A stretch of DNA of 64,000 nucleotides, from the NCBI GenBank assembly GCA_964247975.1, contig CAXTWH010000015.1, positions 1 to 64,000 of the forward strand, written 5' to 3'. How positions within the stretch are numbered: the first letter of the stretch is position 1; every line of letters begins with the position of its first letter. The translations under genes were made by a program, and so were the position numbers. This document shows positions 1-9,115 of this stretch, piece by piece. The stretch is from KBS-96 sp964247975. Its GTDB lineage: Bacteria > Acidobacteriota > Terriglobia > Bryobacterales > Bryobacteraceae. A model generated the notes under the pieces. It was not told the origin of the DNA. It searched no databases and saw nothing but the letters and a program-made list of their open reading frames with translations.

Positions 1-563
1 TTAAGACCGTCTGGTTATCAGAAGCAAAGATTCGGGGAGTTACGCTCGGCAAAAAGGTCCACTGCCTGGGGCGTCCTATCTTTTCCGTGCATAAACAGTC
101 CAGCTTGCAGATCGGGGACGAAGTTCGATTTCATAGCCACCCGCGATCAAACCCGATGGGCGTTCCGCAACCATGCGTGGTTCGCACCATCGCGGCAGGA
201 GCTAAGCTCGATATCGCTAACCGCGTAGGCTTGTCCGGCGCGGCAGTCGTTTGCGCTTCCAACATCAGCATTGGAGAAGGAACCCTGATTGGTTCGGGCG
301 CGGTAATCATCGACAACGATTTCCACGACCGTTTGCCGAGCGGAAGCTGGGGGAATAATGCCCGGAGTACCTCGAAGCCTATTCACATCGGAAAAGACGT
401 ATTCATTGGGGCGAGAGCGATGGTGCTGAAAGGCGTCTCTATTGGAGACCGGGCGGTAGTAGGCGCGGGCGCGGTGGTCACTAAAAGCATTCCGCCCGAT
501 GCGGTGGCGGCCGGTAATCCGGCCCGGATCATCAACTCGAATGCAATCTCAACCAACCAGTAG
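1..563 (+). CDS. Hexapeptide-repeat acyltransferase (5' partial)
   Basis: The reading frame is open from base 3 to the TAG at 561-563, so the start lies outside the window; a GTG at 87 is an internal codon. The protein shows the isoleucine-rich hexapeptide repeats of a left-handed beta-helix (ISIGEGTLIGSGAVI, IHIGKDVFIGARAMV, VSIGDRAVVGAGAVV), a DNDFH segment with the likely catalytic His, and the usual C-terminal AAGNPARII. Such O-acetyl/acyl-transferases modify sugars of capsules and O-antigens. It heads the polysaccharide block in this window and overlaps the flippase gene by about 23 bp. The acceptor sugar cannot be told from sequence. Confidence 0.88.
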   Translation, partial: KTVWLSEAKIRGVTLGKKVHCLGRPIFSVHKQSSLQIGDEVRFHSHPRSNPMGVPQPCVVRTIAAGAKLDIANRVGLSGAAVVCASNISIGEGTLIGSGAVIIDNDFHDRLPSGSWGNNARSTSKPIHIGKDVFIGARAMVLKGVSIGDRAVVGAGAVVTKSIPPDAVAAGNPARIINSNAISTNQ

Positions 564-1932
564 TGTTCGCGCCGGAGCCGATAGCCAGTTTCGGAACCGG
601 AGGCTCCGTTTTAGCGTTCTTACCTCGTTGTTTTCAAAAGCAGCAACGTTAGCAATTAATTTCTTAGCTTTACCTCTGTTGTTTCGCGCTTTGGGTCCGA
701 TTGAGTTTGCCATGTACGCGACCTTGAATGTCGGTTCCGCTTGGCTAGCCTACGCGAACCTGGGGGTTGGCCCAAAGCTGATTACCACGGTCGCGGCTGC
801 GTATCGCGCCCAGGATAAAGAAAAAATACAGACTGCGTTAAGTTCAGCATTTTATCCGATTGCCCTTTTGGCTGCGCTGGTGGCGGTTAGCTTAACCGGG
901 TATTTGTGTTTCGGAGATGCGCAGCACGTTCTGGGTCCTAATTTTTCCGGCCACAAAGGTTTAATTCTTAGTTCCGGATTTATATTGATTGCGACCGGCT
1001 GCTGCCAAGTTATTGCTTCCGTTTATGAAGCTGTTCAAACGGGCTATCACAACCAAGGCGTTCAGAATTTATACTTGGCCGCCGGCAATCTGATTTCTTT
1101 GGCCGGACTTTTGATCCTTGTTCACACCCGCCCCTCAATCACGGGAGCTATTTTTTGTATTTCAGTGCCGATCATTTTAGCCAGGTACGCCAACATCACT
1201 GTTCTGCTTTGGAAATATCCTGAAATCCGGCCCGCTTGGAAGGTGTTCAATCGGTCAACCTCCTGGTCGATGTTCAGTTCCGGATTGGGCTACAGTCTAT
1301 CGAGCGTCGGCAGTTTTCTGAATCATCAGTTGCCGGTGCTGTTGTTGAACCATGTGTTAACTTCCGGCCAGACATCGAGTGCGGCTACTCTTCTGACCAT
1401 GATTTCGCTAGCGGCGGGGCTGGTGACGATGATCACCGTGCCGATGTGCGCTTCCATCGCGGATAGCATTGCCAATAATGATCTGGACTGGATGCGGCGG
1501 TTTCTATCCAAGCTCATGGCCGGCACGGTCGCCTACGCTCTAGCCATCAGCATTGCTTTGTATCTGTTCGGCGAGCAGTTTTTAAAAATTGCTTTCGGCA
1601 AACAGCTTTTTGTGCAAAGGCACACGCTGGTAGCAGTGGGCGCTTACCTGCTGTTTGTTCTGGTGGAACACGTATTGTTGATGACGCTTATTGCGCTGCA
1701 TCGGGTGTGGAACACGGCTATACTTTATGTCACCAGAGGCATACTGGCCACGCTGATTATTCCGTTTGCGGCTCAACGCATGGGCGTGGACGGCGTGTTT
1801 ATCACGCTGCTCGGGTTAACCGTTGTCGTTACTATTCCTGCTTACATTTTTCTGTTGAATCAAACGAGTGGCGCTTTGAAAAAGCAGTCGCAGCAGTTTG
1901 CAAATTCACTTCTGCTTCCCGAAGTCGCTTAA
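541..1932 (+). CDS. Wzx-like polysaccharide flippase (MATE/MOP superfamily)
   Basis: About 463 residues with many hydrophobic helices spread over the whole chain, starting with VLTSLFSKAATLAINFLALPLLF and the family-like motif RALGPIEFAMYATL. This fits oligosaccharide flippases of the Wzx/RfbX type, which move lipid-linked repeat units across the inner membrane. The frame is open back to ATG 499, but ATG 541, overlapping the previous gene by 23 bp, removes an unlikely Arg/Pro-rich lead; the choice is uncertain. The next gene starts 5 bp after the stop. The family is diverse in sequence, so the substrate is unknown. Confidence 0.85.
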   Translation: MQSQPTSSVRAGADSQFRNRRLRFSVLTSLFSKAATLAINFLALPLLFRALGPIEFAMYATLNVGSAWLAYANLGVGPKLITTVAAAYRAQDKEKIQTALSSAFYPIALLAALVAVSLTGYLCFGDAQHVLGPNFSGHKGLILSSGFILIATGCCQVIASVYEAVQTGYHNQGVQNLYLAAGNLISLAGLLILVHTRPSITGAIFCISVPIILARYANITVLLWKYPEIRPAWKVFNRSTSWSMFSSGLGYSLSSVGSFLNHQLPVLLLNHVLTSGQTSSAATLLTMISLAAGLVTMITVPMCASIADSIANNDLDWMRRFLSKLMAGTVAYALAISIALYLFGEQFLKIAFGKQLFVQRHTLVAVGAYLLFVLVEHVLLMTLIALHRVWNTAILYVTRGILATLIIPFAAQRMGVDGVFITLLGLTVVVTIPAYIFLLNQTSGALKKQSQQFANSLLLPEVA

Positions 1933-1937
1933 AGTTT

Positions 1938-3137
1938 ATGAATCTAGCTATTGTTGAACCCAGAGCGACCGGGCACAGAATGCGCTACGTGGGAAATTTA
2001 GCCAGACAGGCGCAGCAGCGCGGCCATCAGGTCACAATTATTACTACCCCGGACGCGCAGAAAGCAACAGCTTTTCAGCAATTTGTTGACCCCGTTTTGC
2101 AGGAGAAAACTTTTGCGGCCAGGGATGAATCGTCTAAACGCAGCTTGATGGCGTCGGCTGGCTTTCCGCAGTACAGCATGTATTTGTGGTTCAAATCAAT
2201 GGTTGCGGAGATGTTGAGAAAGCAGCCGGTTGATCTCGTTCTGGTTCCCTATCTCAACTACATTGATAAAGCCGTAGCCCTGCTCGGTTCGCCGTTCGGA
2301 AGCATCCCCTGGAGCGGCATCGTGATGCGTGAATCCTTTCACCATCCGCGTTTAGGGCTGAAGCCGGACGACGATTCGACGGCGTTCCTCAAGGAAAAAT
2401 TGTTTAACCGGCTGCTCGCCAGTTCCAAACTGCTCACGCTGGTCACCATTGATGAAACGCTCGAAGAATACGGGAAAACCAGATTCAAGCGATGTGATCG
2501 TCTTTGTTATGCTCCTGACCCGTCAGACGTTACTCCTGTCATCGACCGCGCTGCCGCCTGCCGTGAGCTAGGTCTGCAAGACGATGGATTTCATCTGCTC
2601 TGCTATGGACACATCGACGATCGAAAAGGAATTACTGAACTGTTGAGCGCGGTTTCCGCGCATTGCATTCCTAATCTAACTCTGATCATTGCCGGCAAGT
2701 GCCAGCCTGCCACGCTGCAAGTGATCGAAAAATCTTCAGCAGACCACCCAAGTTCGCGCGTATTGTTGTTAAACCAGTTTATTGATTCCGCTATCGAACA
2801 ACAGTTGTTCAGCGCGGCGGACGCGGTTTGGGTCGGGTACAAAAATCACTTCGGGTCCAGCGGACTGTTGGGCCAAGCTGCCGCAGCCGGCAAGCCTGTT
2901 ATCGCCTGCGAGGCCGGACTGATCGGTTATCTCACCAATCGCCACCATTTGGGCATGGCCGTCAACATTGCCAATCCCGAATCGGTACGAAATGCGATCA
3001 CAACTTTGATGTGCGATGCGGAATTTCGCGCTCAATGCGCCCGCGCCGGACTCGTCTTCAGCAGCGAGCGCACGGTAGCTCATTTTTCCAATATGATTCT
3101 CGACCAGCTTGAGAGAAGAGCCAGGATCGCTCACTAG
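1938..3137 (+). CDS. Glycosyltransferase, GT4-like
   Basis: About 399 residues with two Rossmann halves. The N-terminus (MNLAIVEPRATGHRMRYVG) has the acceptor-side start MxLAIVEP..GH, and the C-terminal half has the donor-side pattern LCYGHIDDRKGITELLSA followed by SSGLLGQAAAAGKPVIAC, a GT-B nucleotide-sugar site. The frame extends upstream to 1707, inside the flippase gene, but the ATG at 1938 lies 5 bp past that stop and matches the family start, so the longer form is rejected. It probably adds one sugar to the polysaccharide repeat unit on the cytoplasmic face; donor and acceptor are unknown. Confidence 0.85.
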   Translation: MNLAIVEPRATGHRMRYVGNLARQAQQRGHQVTIITTPDAQKATAFQQFVDPVLQEKTFAARDESSKRSLMASAGFPQYSMYLWFKSMVAEMLRKQPVDLVLVPYLNYIDKAVALLGSPFGSIPWSGIVMRESFHHPRLGLKPDDDSTAFLKEKLFNRLLASSKLLTLVTIDETLEEYGKTRFKRCDRLCYAPDPSDVTPVIDRAAACRELGLQDDGFHLLCYGHIDDRKGITELLSAVSAHCIPNLTLIIAGKCQPATLQVIEKSSADHPSSRVLLLNQFIDSAIEQQLFSAADAVWVGYKNHFGSSGLLGQAAAAGKPVIACEAGLIGYLTNRHHLGMAVNIANPESVRNAITTLMCDAEFRAQCARAGLVFSSERTVAHFSNMILDQLERRARIAH

Positions 3138-3164
3138 AAATTAAAGAAGCATAAGGACAAACTC

Positions 3165-4331
3165 TTGGCGGACACAAAGATCCTCATCGTTCATAATCAC
3201 CCGATTCATTACAAATCCATGCTTTTCGGAGCGTTGCAGCAGTGCCGCAGCGATTTCCAGGTTTTGTATCTTTCCGAGTTCAGCAAGATCCGCAATGGAA
3301 AAATAAACCTGCAGAACGAGCAGTATCCGTATCAGATTGCCGGAAAATACGGATTCGAAGATCCGCGCTGCAATCTGGCTAGTTTGCAGATTATTCGCAC
3401 CATTCTGAAAACGAAGCCGCAGATTCTGGTCACTTGCGGCTACCATCACTTGAATTTCTGGGTAGCCACCCTTACTGCAAAGCTGATTGGCGCTAAAACC
3501 GTTTTGTGGTACGAATCCAATGAATTCGATCATGCGCGGGTTGCTTGGAAGGAATGGATCAAGAAAACCTTTGTGAAGCTTTGCAGCTACGCGCAGGTTT
3601 ATGGAACCAGCAACAAAAACTACCTGTTGAAACTTGGTTTTGCCGGCGACCGGATCGGCATCAAAATGGCCGTGGTCGACGTTGATAAATTCAAAGACAT
3701 TCAGCCTGCTATCGGACAGCGAAGCCCGCGAACCCTGATTTACGTGGGCCGGTTTTCACCGGAAAAAAATCTGAAGAATCTGCTGGAAGCTTTAAAGCAA
3801 GTCAATGCAGCGTCTCCCGAATCGCCGCTTTTTCTACGCTTAGTCGGTTATGGGCCGCAGGAAGCAGAGTTAAAGGCGATTGTTCACCGTACCGGTTTAG
3901 ACACTTTCGTTGAATTCTGCGGCGCTAAAACGCAGGAACAATTGAAAGACATCTTCCGCGAAGGCGACGCGCTGATTCTGCCCAGCACTACCGAGCCGTG
4001 GGGCTTGACGATTCTGGAAGCGATGTGCGCCGGTCTTCCGGTGATTGCTTCGGACCGGTGCGGCTGCACGGCTGATGTGGTGCTTTCTTCTAACGGCTGG
4101 CAGTTTGAAGCGCATAGTCTTTCTTCGCTGGCACAGGCTTTGACCAACCTGCAGAAATGCGACCTAGCCACGCTCAAACAAATGGGCGAGGAAGGGCGAA
4201 AGATTGCCGTGGAATATAATGCTGCAAATTCAGCGCGCCGGACTTCGGCGTTGTTCACCAAAATACTGAGCGAAAAAAGCGGAACTCCCTGCAATGACCA
4301 GGATCAGACTCGATTTGTTCTCAGTCGGTGA
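3165..4331 (+). CDS. Glycosyltransferase, GT4 family
   Basis: 388 residues from a TTG start at 3165 (preceded by AAGGAC about 8 bases upstream). The N-terminal half starts TKILIVHNHPIHYKSMLF. The C-terminal GT4 domain shows LIYVGRFSPEKNLKNLLEAL, a G-x-G turn (VGYGPQE) and the E-x7-E type donor motif in PSTTEPWGLTILEAMCAGLPVIAS. The last 38 bp overlap the next gene (wcaF-like), which points to coupled translation. It is one of four GT4 enzymes in this block and probably extends the lipid-linked repeat unit. The sugar specificity is not readable from the sequence. Confidence 0.9.
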   Translation: MADTKILIVHNHPIHYKSMLFGALQQCRSDFQVLYLSEFSKIRNGKINLQNEQYPYQIAGKYGFEDPRCNLASLQIIRTILKTKPQILVTCGYHHLNFWVATLTAKLIGAKTVLWYESNEFDHARVAWKEWIKKTFVKLCSYAQVYGTSNKNYLLKLGFAGDRIGIKMAVVDVDKFKDIQPAIGQRSPRTLIYVGRFSPEKNLKNLLEALKQVNAASPESPLFLRLVGYGPQEAELKAIVHRTGLDTFVEFCGAKTQEQLKDIFREGDALILPSTTEPWGLTILEAMCAGLPVIASDRCGCTADVVLSSNGWQFEAHSLSSLAQALTNLQKCDLATLKQMGEEGRKIAVEYNAANSARRTSALFTKILSEKSGTPCNDQDQTRFVLSR

Positions 4332-4878
4332 TTACCGGCCCGGCAAAACCGCGCTGCACCGGTTGGGCTGGTACTTCATCGGCCAAAGAATTTTCGGATC
4401 GCGCTTGATTGTGTCCTACAAGCTGAAAACGGCGCTGCTGCAATGGTTCGGCGCGCAGGTCGGCCAAGGCGTGGTGATCAAGCCCGGCGTTCGGGTGAAG
4501 TATCCGTGGCGCTTGATGATCGGCGACCACGTCTGGATCGGCGAGGACGTTTGGATTGATAACCTTGAAAACGTCAATATTTTAAGCCATGCCTGCGTTT
4601 CGCAAGGCGCTTACTTTTGCACCGGCAATCACGATTGGAAACTGCCTTCCTTTGATTACCGGCTGTCTCCCATTTCGGTCGGCGAGGGCGCGTGGATCGG
4701 CGCGAAAGCTTTGCTTTGCCCGGGCGTTCAGGTGGGCGACGAAGCAATCCTGACGGCCGGCAGCGTTGCCACAAAAGATTTAGTCCCGGCAGGTGTTTAC
4801 ACGGGCAATCCGGCCATGCTGGTGAAAGCACGCTGGTCTGCTTCTTCTTCCAGCAAAAAAGAAATGGAATACGCTTGA
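4294..4878 (+). CDS. wcaF: WcaF-type colanic acid/EPS acetyltransferase
   Basis: 194 residues. The N-terminal part (GDYRPGKTALHRLGWYFIGQ) and the core (WLMIGDHVWIGEDVWI-like, then CTGNHDW and PAGVYTGNPA) are the pattern of putative colanic-acid biosynthesis acetyltransferases: a left-handed beta-helix with the catalytic His in GNHDW. It likely O-acetylates a sugar of the exopolysaccharide. Its start lies inside the preceding glycosyltransferase gene, and its TGA at 4876-4878 shares a base with the ATG of the following one, so the three genes are tightly coupled. The symbol is by family resemblance only. Confidence 0.85.
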   Translation: MTRIRLDLFSVGDYRPGKTALHRLGWYFIGQRIFGSRLIVSYKLKTALLQWFGAQVGQGVVIKPGVRVKYPWRLMIGDHVWIGEDVWIDNLENVNILSHACVSQGAYFCTGNHDWKLPSFDYRLSPISVGEGAWIGAKALLCPGVQVGDEAILTAGSVATKDLVPAGVYTGNPAMLVKARWSASSSSKKEMEYA

Positions 4879-6044
4879 TGAGAATTCTGCATTGTCTTGA
4901 TTCGATTGATCCTGCCTTTGGCGGTCCTGTTGAAGCGGCCCGGCAGTTTGCGCGATTTTGCAGCCCGCAAAACACAGTTGAAATCGTATCGCTCGATGAT
5001 GACATCAGCAAATGGGTGAAATCCTGGCCGGTTCCCGTTCATGCGCTGGGGCAGGGTTTCTCTTCTTATCGGTACAATCCGCGTCTGGTGAAATGGCTGC
5101 GCGCCCATCATCAAAATTATGACGCGGTAGTGGTGCATGGTTTATTTCGTTACAACTTGATCGGCACCTGGAAAGCTCTGCGTCACACGGATTGTCCTTA
5201 TTTTGTGATTCCGCACGGAATGCTGAATCCCTGGTTTAAAACCCGGTATCCTACCAAGCATTTAAAGAAACAGCTTTTCTGGCATACGCAGATTAAACCT
5301 GCTTTGCAGTGCGCGCGGAAAGTGATCTACTTGACTGAAGAAGAACGGCAATTAGCGAACCAAACTTTTGATGTTTCCAGTTTTGCCGAACTGCAATTGC
5401 CTTTAGGCATTGAAGATCCGTCCGGCATTGCCGCGCCGGATTCGTTTTCGTTAGAGAACCTGGATTTTCATAACAAACGGCTGATCGTATTCTTTGGCCG
5501 CATCTGCGAAATGAAGGGCTGCGACATTCTGATTAAAGCCTTTGCCGCAGCAAATCTGCCGAAAGAAGCCGTGCTGGTTTTTGCCGGTCCTGATAACGAA
5601 GGGATACAGGGCCAATTACAGCAGTTGAGCGAACGCTGCGGAACTGCGGATCGCATTGTCTGGCTTGGCCCAGTGTATGGCGCGGCGAAATTTGAGTTGC
5701 TGCGCGCTGCGGAATTGTTTGCTTTGCCTTCACACTGCGAAACGTTTCCGGTAGCGGTGCTGGAAGCATTGGCTTCGGCTACCCCTGTTTTGATCAGCAG
5801 TCAAGTAAACCTTTGGTCCACGATCAAAGGAGATTCCGCCGGTCTCATCTGCCGCGACACAGTTCACTCGGTAACTAAATCCTTAGGAGAATGGTTTCGC
5901 ATGGAACCGGCTATGCGGCAAAAAATGAAGCAGAACGCCAGAAGCTGCTTTGAACAGAACTACCGGATTGAACAGGCCGTCCGATTGCACGAAGAATCGC
6001 TTCGCATTTGTTCACGGCATGGGTTCAAAGCTATTGCCGCTTAA
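4878..6044 (+). CDS. Glycosyltransferase, GT4 family
   Basis: 388 residues from ATG 4878 (a TGATG overlap with the previous stop). An upstream in-frame ATG at 4692 lies inside wcaF and is rejected because MRILHCLDSIDPAFGGPVEA is a typical GT4 N-terminus, with the acceptor-loop GGP. The C-terminal half has LIVFFGRICEMKGCDILIKAF and then SHCETFPVAVLEALASATPVL, the donor-binding E-x7-E region. HGMLNPW also recurs in this family. It is placed with the other sugar transferases of the repeat-unit pathway. Confidence 0.9.
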   Translation: MRILHCLDSIDPAFGGPVEAARQFARFCSPQNTVEIVSLDDDISKWVKSWPVPVHALGQGFSSYRYNPRLVKWLRAHHQNYDAVVVHGLFRYNLIGTWKALRHTDCPYFVIPHGMLNPWFKTRYPTKHLKKQLFWHTQIKPALQCARKVIYLTEEERQLANQTFDVSSFAELQLPLGIEDPSGIAAPDSFSLENLDFHNKRLIVFFGRICEMKGCDILIKAFAAANLPKEAVLVFAGPDNEGIQGQLQQLSERCGTADRIVWLGPVYGAAKFELLRAAELFALPSHCETFPVAVLEALASATPVLISSQVNLWSTIKGDSAGLICRDTVHSVTKSLGEWFRMEPAMRQKMKQNARSCFEQNYRIEQAVRLHEESLRICSRHGFKAIAA

Positions 6045-6146
6045 CTGGTAGGAACACTCCTACCGCTCTTAGTGGTTCGCCGTAGCCGGAGATTCCCGCT
6101 TCGCTTACTCCACTTTTCTAGTAATTCCCAAAGAAAAGCTGATTCA

Positions 6147-7412
6147 ATGTCTAAAACAGTTTTGATTGATTATGGCTGCCATTCGTTCAGCTATCTTTTA
6201 GCGGCAAGGCTGTTTGATGACGGCTGCCCGTTTCAATATATAGCCAACGGTTCGCTGGAATCGCCTAACCTGCAATCGCTTGCTTCGTGGGCCGAAACAC
6301 GCCCTGGTTTAGTTCGCATTGTGAACTGCGATAAGCCTTATGGAAAATTAAGTCTGAAGCAGCGTTTATTGGGTGAGTTGGAATGGGCTCGCCGGTGCGT
6401 CAAGGCTTTGGAAGAAGAACGCCCCGCTGCGCTGATCTGTTCCTGCACGCCGATTCCCGTTGCACTGAAAATTCAGGAATGGGCGCGGCGCAACAATGTG
6501 CCGTTCGTTTATTGGCTACAGGATCTACAAGGCCGGGCTATTTCGCAGTTGTTGTCGCGGCGCTTTGGCGCGGCTGGCTTGGTGATGGGAAGCCTGGGCA
6601 ATTTCGTTGAACAGCGAATGCTTTCCCGGTGCGATTATGTCATAACCATTGCCGATGGCCACCAGGAAAATCTGCCTTCTTCCATTCGCCGGAATAATCG
6701 CTTTGGGTTGTTGAAAAATTGGGCGAATATTGCGCAGATTCCACAGGCTCCGGTGCATAATCCGTGGTCTGTTCGGCATGCGTTGGCGGAAACTACTAAC
6801 ATCGTTTATTCCGGCACGTTAGGAATGAAACACGATTTGTGGATGTTTCCGGCGTTGGCCTGGGAATTTCGAAATCGGCCCGATGTGCGAATCGTGATTG
6901 TCAGCAGCGGGGAAGCGGCGAATCATATTCGTGAAGAAGCGCAAGGCGAGGGCTTAGACAATCTGATTGTGCTGCCGTTTCAGCCTTATCAGGATGTTCC
7001 CCTGGTGCTTGCTTCTGCTTCGGTGTTGATTGCGCCGCTCGATCCTTCCGCCGGTTCGTTCTGCGTGCCTTCAAAAATTCTGTCGTACCTTTGCGCTGGC
7101 CGTCCCACAGTGTTGGCGATTGATCAGGAAAACCCAGCCGCGAGAATGATCAAGGAAGCAGCAGCCGGTTTAATCATTGAGCCCGGCGATACCAGCGCTT
7201 TTGTTTCCGCAGTGCGGCAACTGGTTGAGGATGAAGAGCAACGAATTTCGTTCGGAACCAATGCGCGCGCTTACGCGGAATCTACATTTCAAATTGAACG
7301 GGTAGTGTCCCGGTTTCTGCACATGATGACTCAGGCTGGGGTGGCATTATCGGCAAAGGACGGTTTGGCTCGAACTCTGTCTCCGCTGCCGCACTCCGTT
7401 TCTGTGTCCTAG
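6147..7412 (+). CDS. Glycosyltransferase, GT4-like (WcaI-type)
   Basis: About 421 residues from ATG 6147. The longer frame to 6072 begins with an Arg-rich lead unlike the family. Features include LIDYGCHSFSYLLAARLFDDG at the N-terminus, FVYWLQDLQGRAISQLL (the W-x-QD segment seen in WcaI-like transferases), NIVYSGTLGMKHDLW at the linker, and a donor site around PSKILSYLCAGRPTVLAI. It is the last glycosyltransferase before a 236-bp gap and the initiating transferase. The 100 bp before the start hold no gene. Donor sugar unknown. Confidence 0.85.
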   Translation: MSKTVLIDYGCHSFSYLLAARLFDDGCPFQYIANGSLESPNLQSLASWAETRPGLVRIVNCDKPYGKLSLKQRLLGELEWARRCVKALEEERPAALICSCTPIPVALKIQEWARRNNVPFVYWLQDLQGRAISQLLSRRFGAAGLVMGSLGNFVEQRMLSRCDYVITIADGHQENLPSSIRRNNRFGLLKNWANIAQIPQAPVHNPWSVRHALAETTNIVYSGTLGMKHDLWMFPALAWEFRNRPDVRIVIVSSGEAANHIREEAQGEGLDNLIVLPFQPYQDVPLVLASASVLIAPLDPSAGSFCVPSKILSYLCAGRPTVLAIDQENPAARMIKEAAAGLIIEPGDTSAFVSAVRQLVEDEEQRISFGTNARAYAESTFQIERVVSRFLHMMTQAGVALSAKDGLARTLSPLPHSVSVS

Positions 7413-7648
7413 TTTTGTGCAGAAAACCAATATGATCTGCCTGGTGTAGACATAGGGTTAATCTGTAGAAAACTGTTCACTGCAATAAACCATTTAAGCT
7501 TTCTTGACTTATTAATTTTACTCTTCTCAAATCAGTAACTTCCTTCGGCAAATAATCAAAGTCGTATTACTTAGCCGTGTTTTTGCCCTGAGCTTTCGTC
7601 AGAGATTGACTGAGCCGGTGCGCCACTTTTAGATCGGGTCAAAATTTC
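7413..7648 (+). other. Intergenic region ahead of the WbaP-like gene
   Basis: 236 bp, AT-richer than the flanking genes, and the only real gap inside the polysaccharide block. A TTGACT at 7504-7509 and another at 7606-7611 could be -35 boxes, but the matching -10 hexamers at 17 bp (TCAAAT; TTAGAT) are weak. A separate promoter for the initiating transferase is plausible, not shown. No terminator hairpin was found. Confidence 0.35.
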
Positions 7649-9106
7649 ATGGACTCACAGTTAATTACTACGCCTCTCGCCATGACTGGTGAATCGGTTC
7701 CAACGGCGATTTCCGTATCGCGTCCGTTAGGCACAGTATCTTGCTTGATTGCTGCTGATGTTTGCGCGCTTACCTTATCTTTCCTAATAACGGAGTTTTT
7801 TCGCAATGGATGGGCAAACACTCAAAATACTTACTTTGCCGGTGTGCTGTTTCCCGCTATTATTCTTACTTTGTGCAGCTTTCTTGCTTCGCGTCTTTAT
7901 CCGGGCGTTTGTGAAAATCCGGTGGAAGAATTAAGGCGTTTGGTGCAGGCTATTTCCTTGACTTTTGTTCCGTTAGGAACAGCTACGTTTGTTCTTCCGG
8001 CACTAGCTCCCGCGCGGCTGACTCTGATCGGCGCATGGTTGTTGAGCTTAGGTTTGTTTCCCGTCTTTCGCGCCTTGGCGCGGTCCCTGTTTTCCGGTTC
8101 CAGTTGGTGGGGGTCCCCAGTGGTGATTTTAGGAGCAGGACACACCGGCAAAGCTGTGCTTCGTACATTAACGCAGAATCGCCGTTTAGGCTTGCGTCCG
8201 GTGGCAGTTCTGGATGATGATCCCACAAAATATCAGAACCTGGAACAATCGCTGCTGGTCGGGCCTCTTTCGGAGTGCCTGGCGTTGGGCCGCAACAATC
8301 GGATTTCCTATGCCATTGTGTGCATGCCAAGTTTGTCGCGCAGAGATTTGTTGAAGCTGCTGGACCGCTTCGGCCACTGCTTTGCCCACGTGATGGTGAT
8401 TCCCGATTTAATCGGCATGACCAGCCTCGGGCTGAGCGTGCGGGAAGTAGGCGGACTCATTGGACTGGAAGTTACGCAGAAACTTCTGCGCCCTTCCGCG
8501 CAAATGATAAAGCGAACAATCGATCTGACGATTACCATCTTGTTGGCTCCTTTAGTGTTGTTGATTATTGCTGGGACTGCGATTCTTGTGAAACTTGAAT
8601 CTCCCGGGCCGGCTCTGTTCGCCAATGAGCGCGTTGGCTTTTGCGGACGCAAGTTTACAACCTGGAAGCTGCGGAGCATGGCCATTAACGGTCATCATTT
8701 ACTCGAAAAATATCTGGAAGACAATCCGGCGGAACGCGCCATCTGGCAGGAAACGCAGAAGCTGAAACGCGACCCGCGAATTACCAGAGTGGGCCGCATC
8801 ATTCGCAAAACCAGCATTGATGAACTTCCTCAGCTTTGGAATGTATTGATCGGTGATATGAGCTTAGTGGGTCCCCGTCCCATGTTTGAAGCGCAGATTC
8901 CTTTATATGGAGCCGGATACGCTTTATACAAGCGAGTGCGGCCCGGCATCACTGGCTTGTGGCAGGTTTCGGGAAGAAATAATCTGACGTTTTCCGAGCG
9001 CGCGCGCATGGATGCTTACACGGTCCAAAATTGGTCCGTTTGGCTGGATATCTATATTCTGGCTCGCACTATTTCCGTGGTTCTCACGGCTCGCGGCGCG
9101 TATTAA
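7649..9106 (+). CDS. Exopolysaccharide polyprenyl-phosphate glycosylphosphotransferase (WbaP type)
   Basis: 485 residues. The N-terminal half has about four or five membrane helices and a CoA_binding_3-like domain (VVILGAGHTGKAVLRTL). Near residue 290 a last helix (TIDLTITILLAPLVLLII) leads into the bacterial sugar transferase domain with FTTWKLRSM, RVGRIIRKTSIDELPQLWNV, MSLVGPRPM and RPGITGLWQVSGRN. This family transfers sugar-1-phosphate (often Gal or Glc) to undecaprenyl phosphate as the first step of repeat-unit assembly. It is 9 bp ahead of a TPR gene. Assignment to the WbaP/PssY-like group is secure; the sugar is not known. Confidence 0.95.
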   Translation: MDSQLITTPLAMTGESVPTAISVSRPLGTVSCLIAADVCALTLSFLITEFFRNGWANTQNTYFAGVLFPAIILTLCSFLASRLYPGVCENPVEELRRLVQAISLTFVPLGTATFVLPALAPARLTLIGAWLLSLGLFPVFRALARSLFSGSSWWGSPVVILGAGHTGKAVLRTLTQNRRLGLRPVAVLDDDPTKYQNLEQSLLVGPLSECLALGRNNRISYAIVCMPSLSRRDLLKLLDRFGHCFAHVMVIPDLIGMTSLGLSVREVGGLIGLEVTQKLLRPSAQMIKRTIDLTITILLAPLVLLIIAGTAILVKLESPGPALFANERVGFCGRKFTTWKLRSMAINGHHLLEKYLEDNPAERAIWQETQKLKRDPRITRVGRIIRKTSIDELPQLWNVLIGDMSLVGPRPMFEAQIPLYGAGYALYKRVRPGITGLWQVSGRNNLTFSERARMDAYTVQNWSVWLDIYILARTISVVLTARGAY

Positions 9107-9115
9107 CTGATTGGA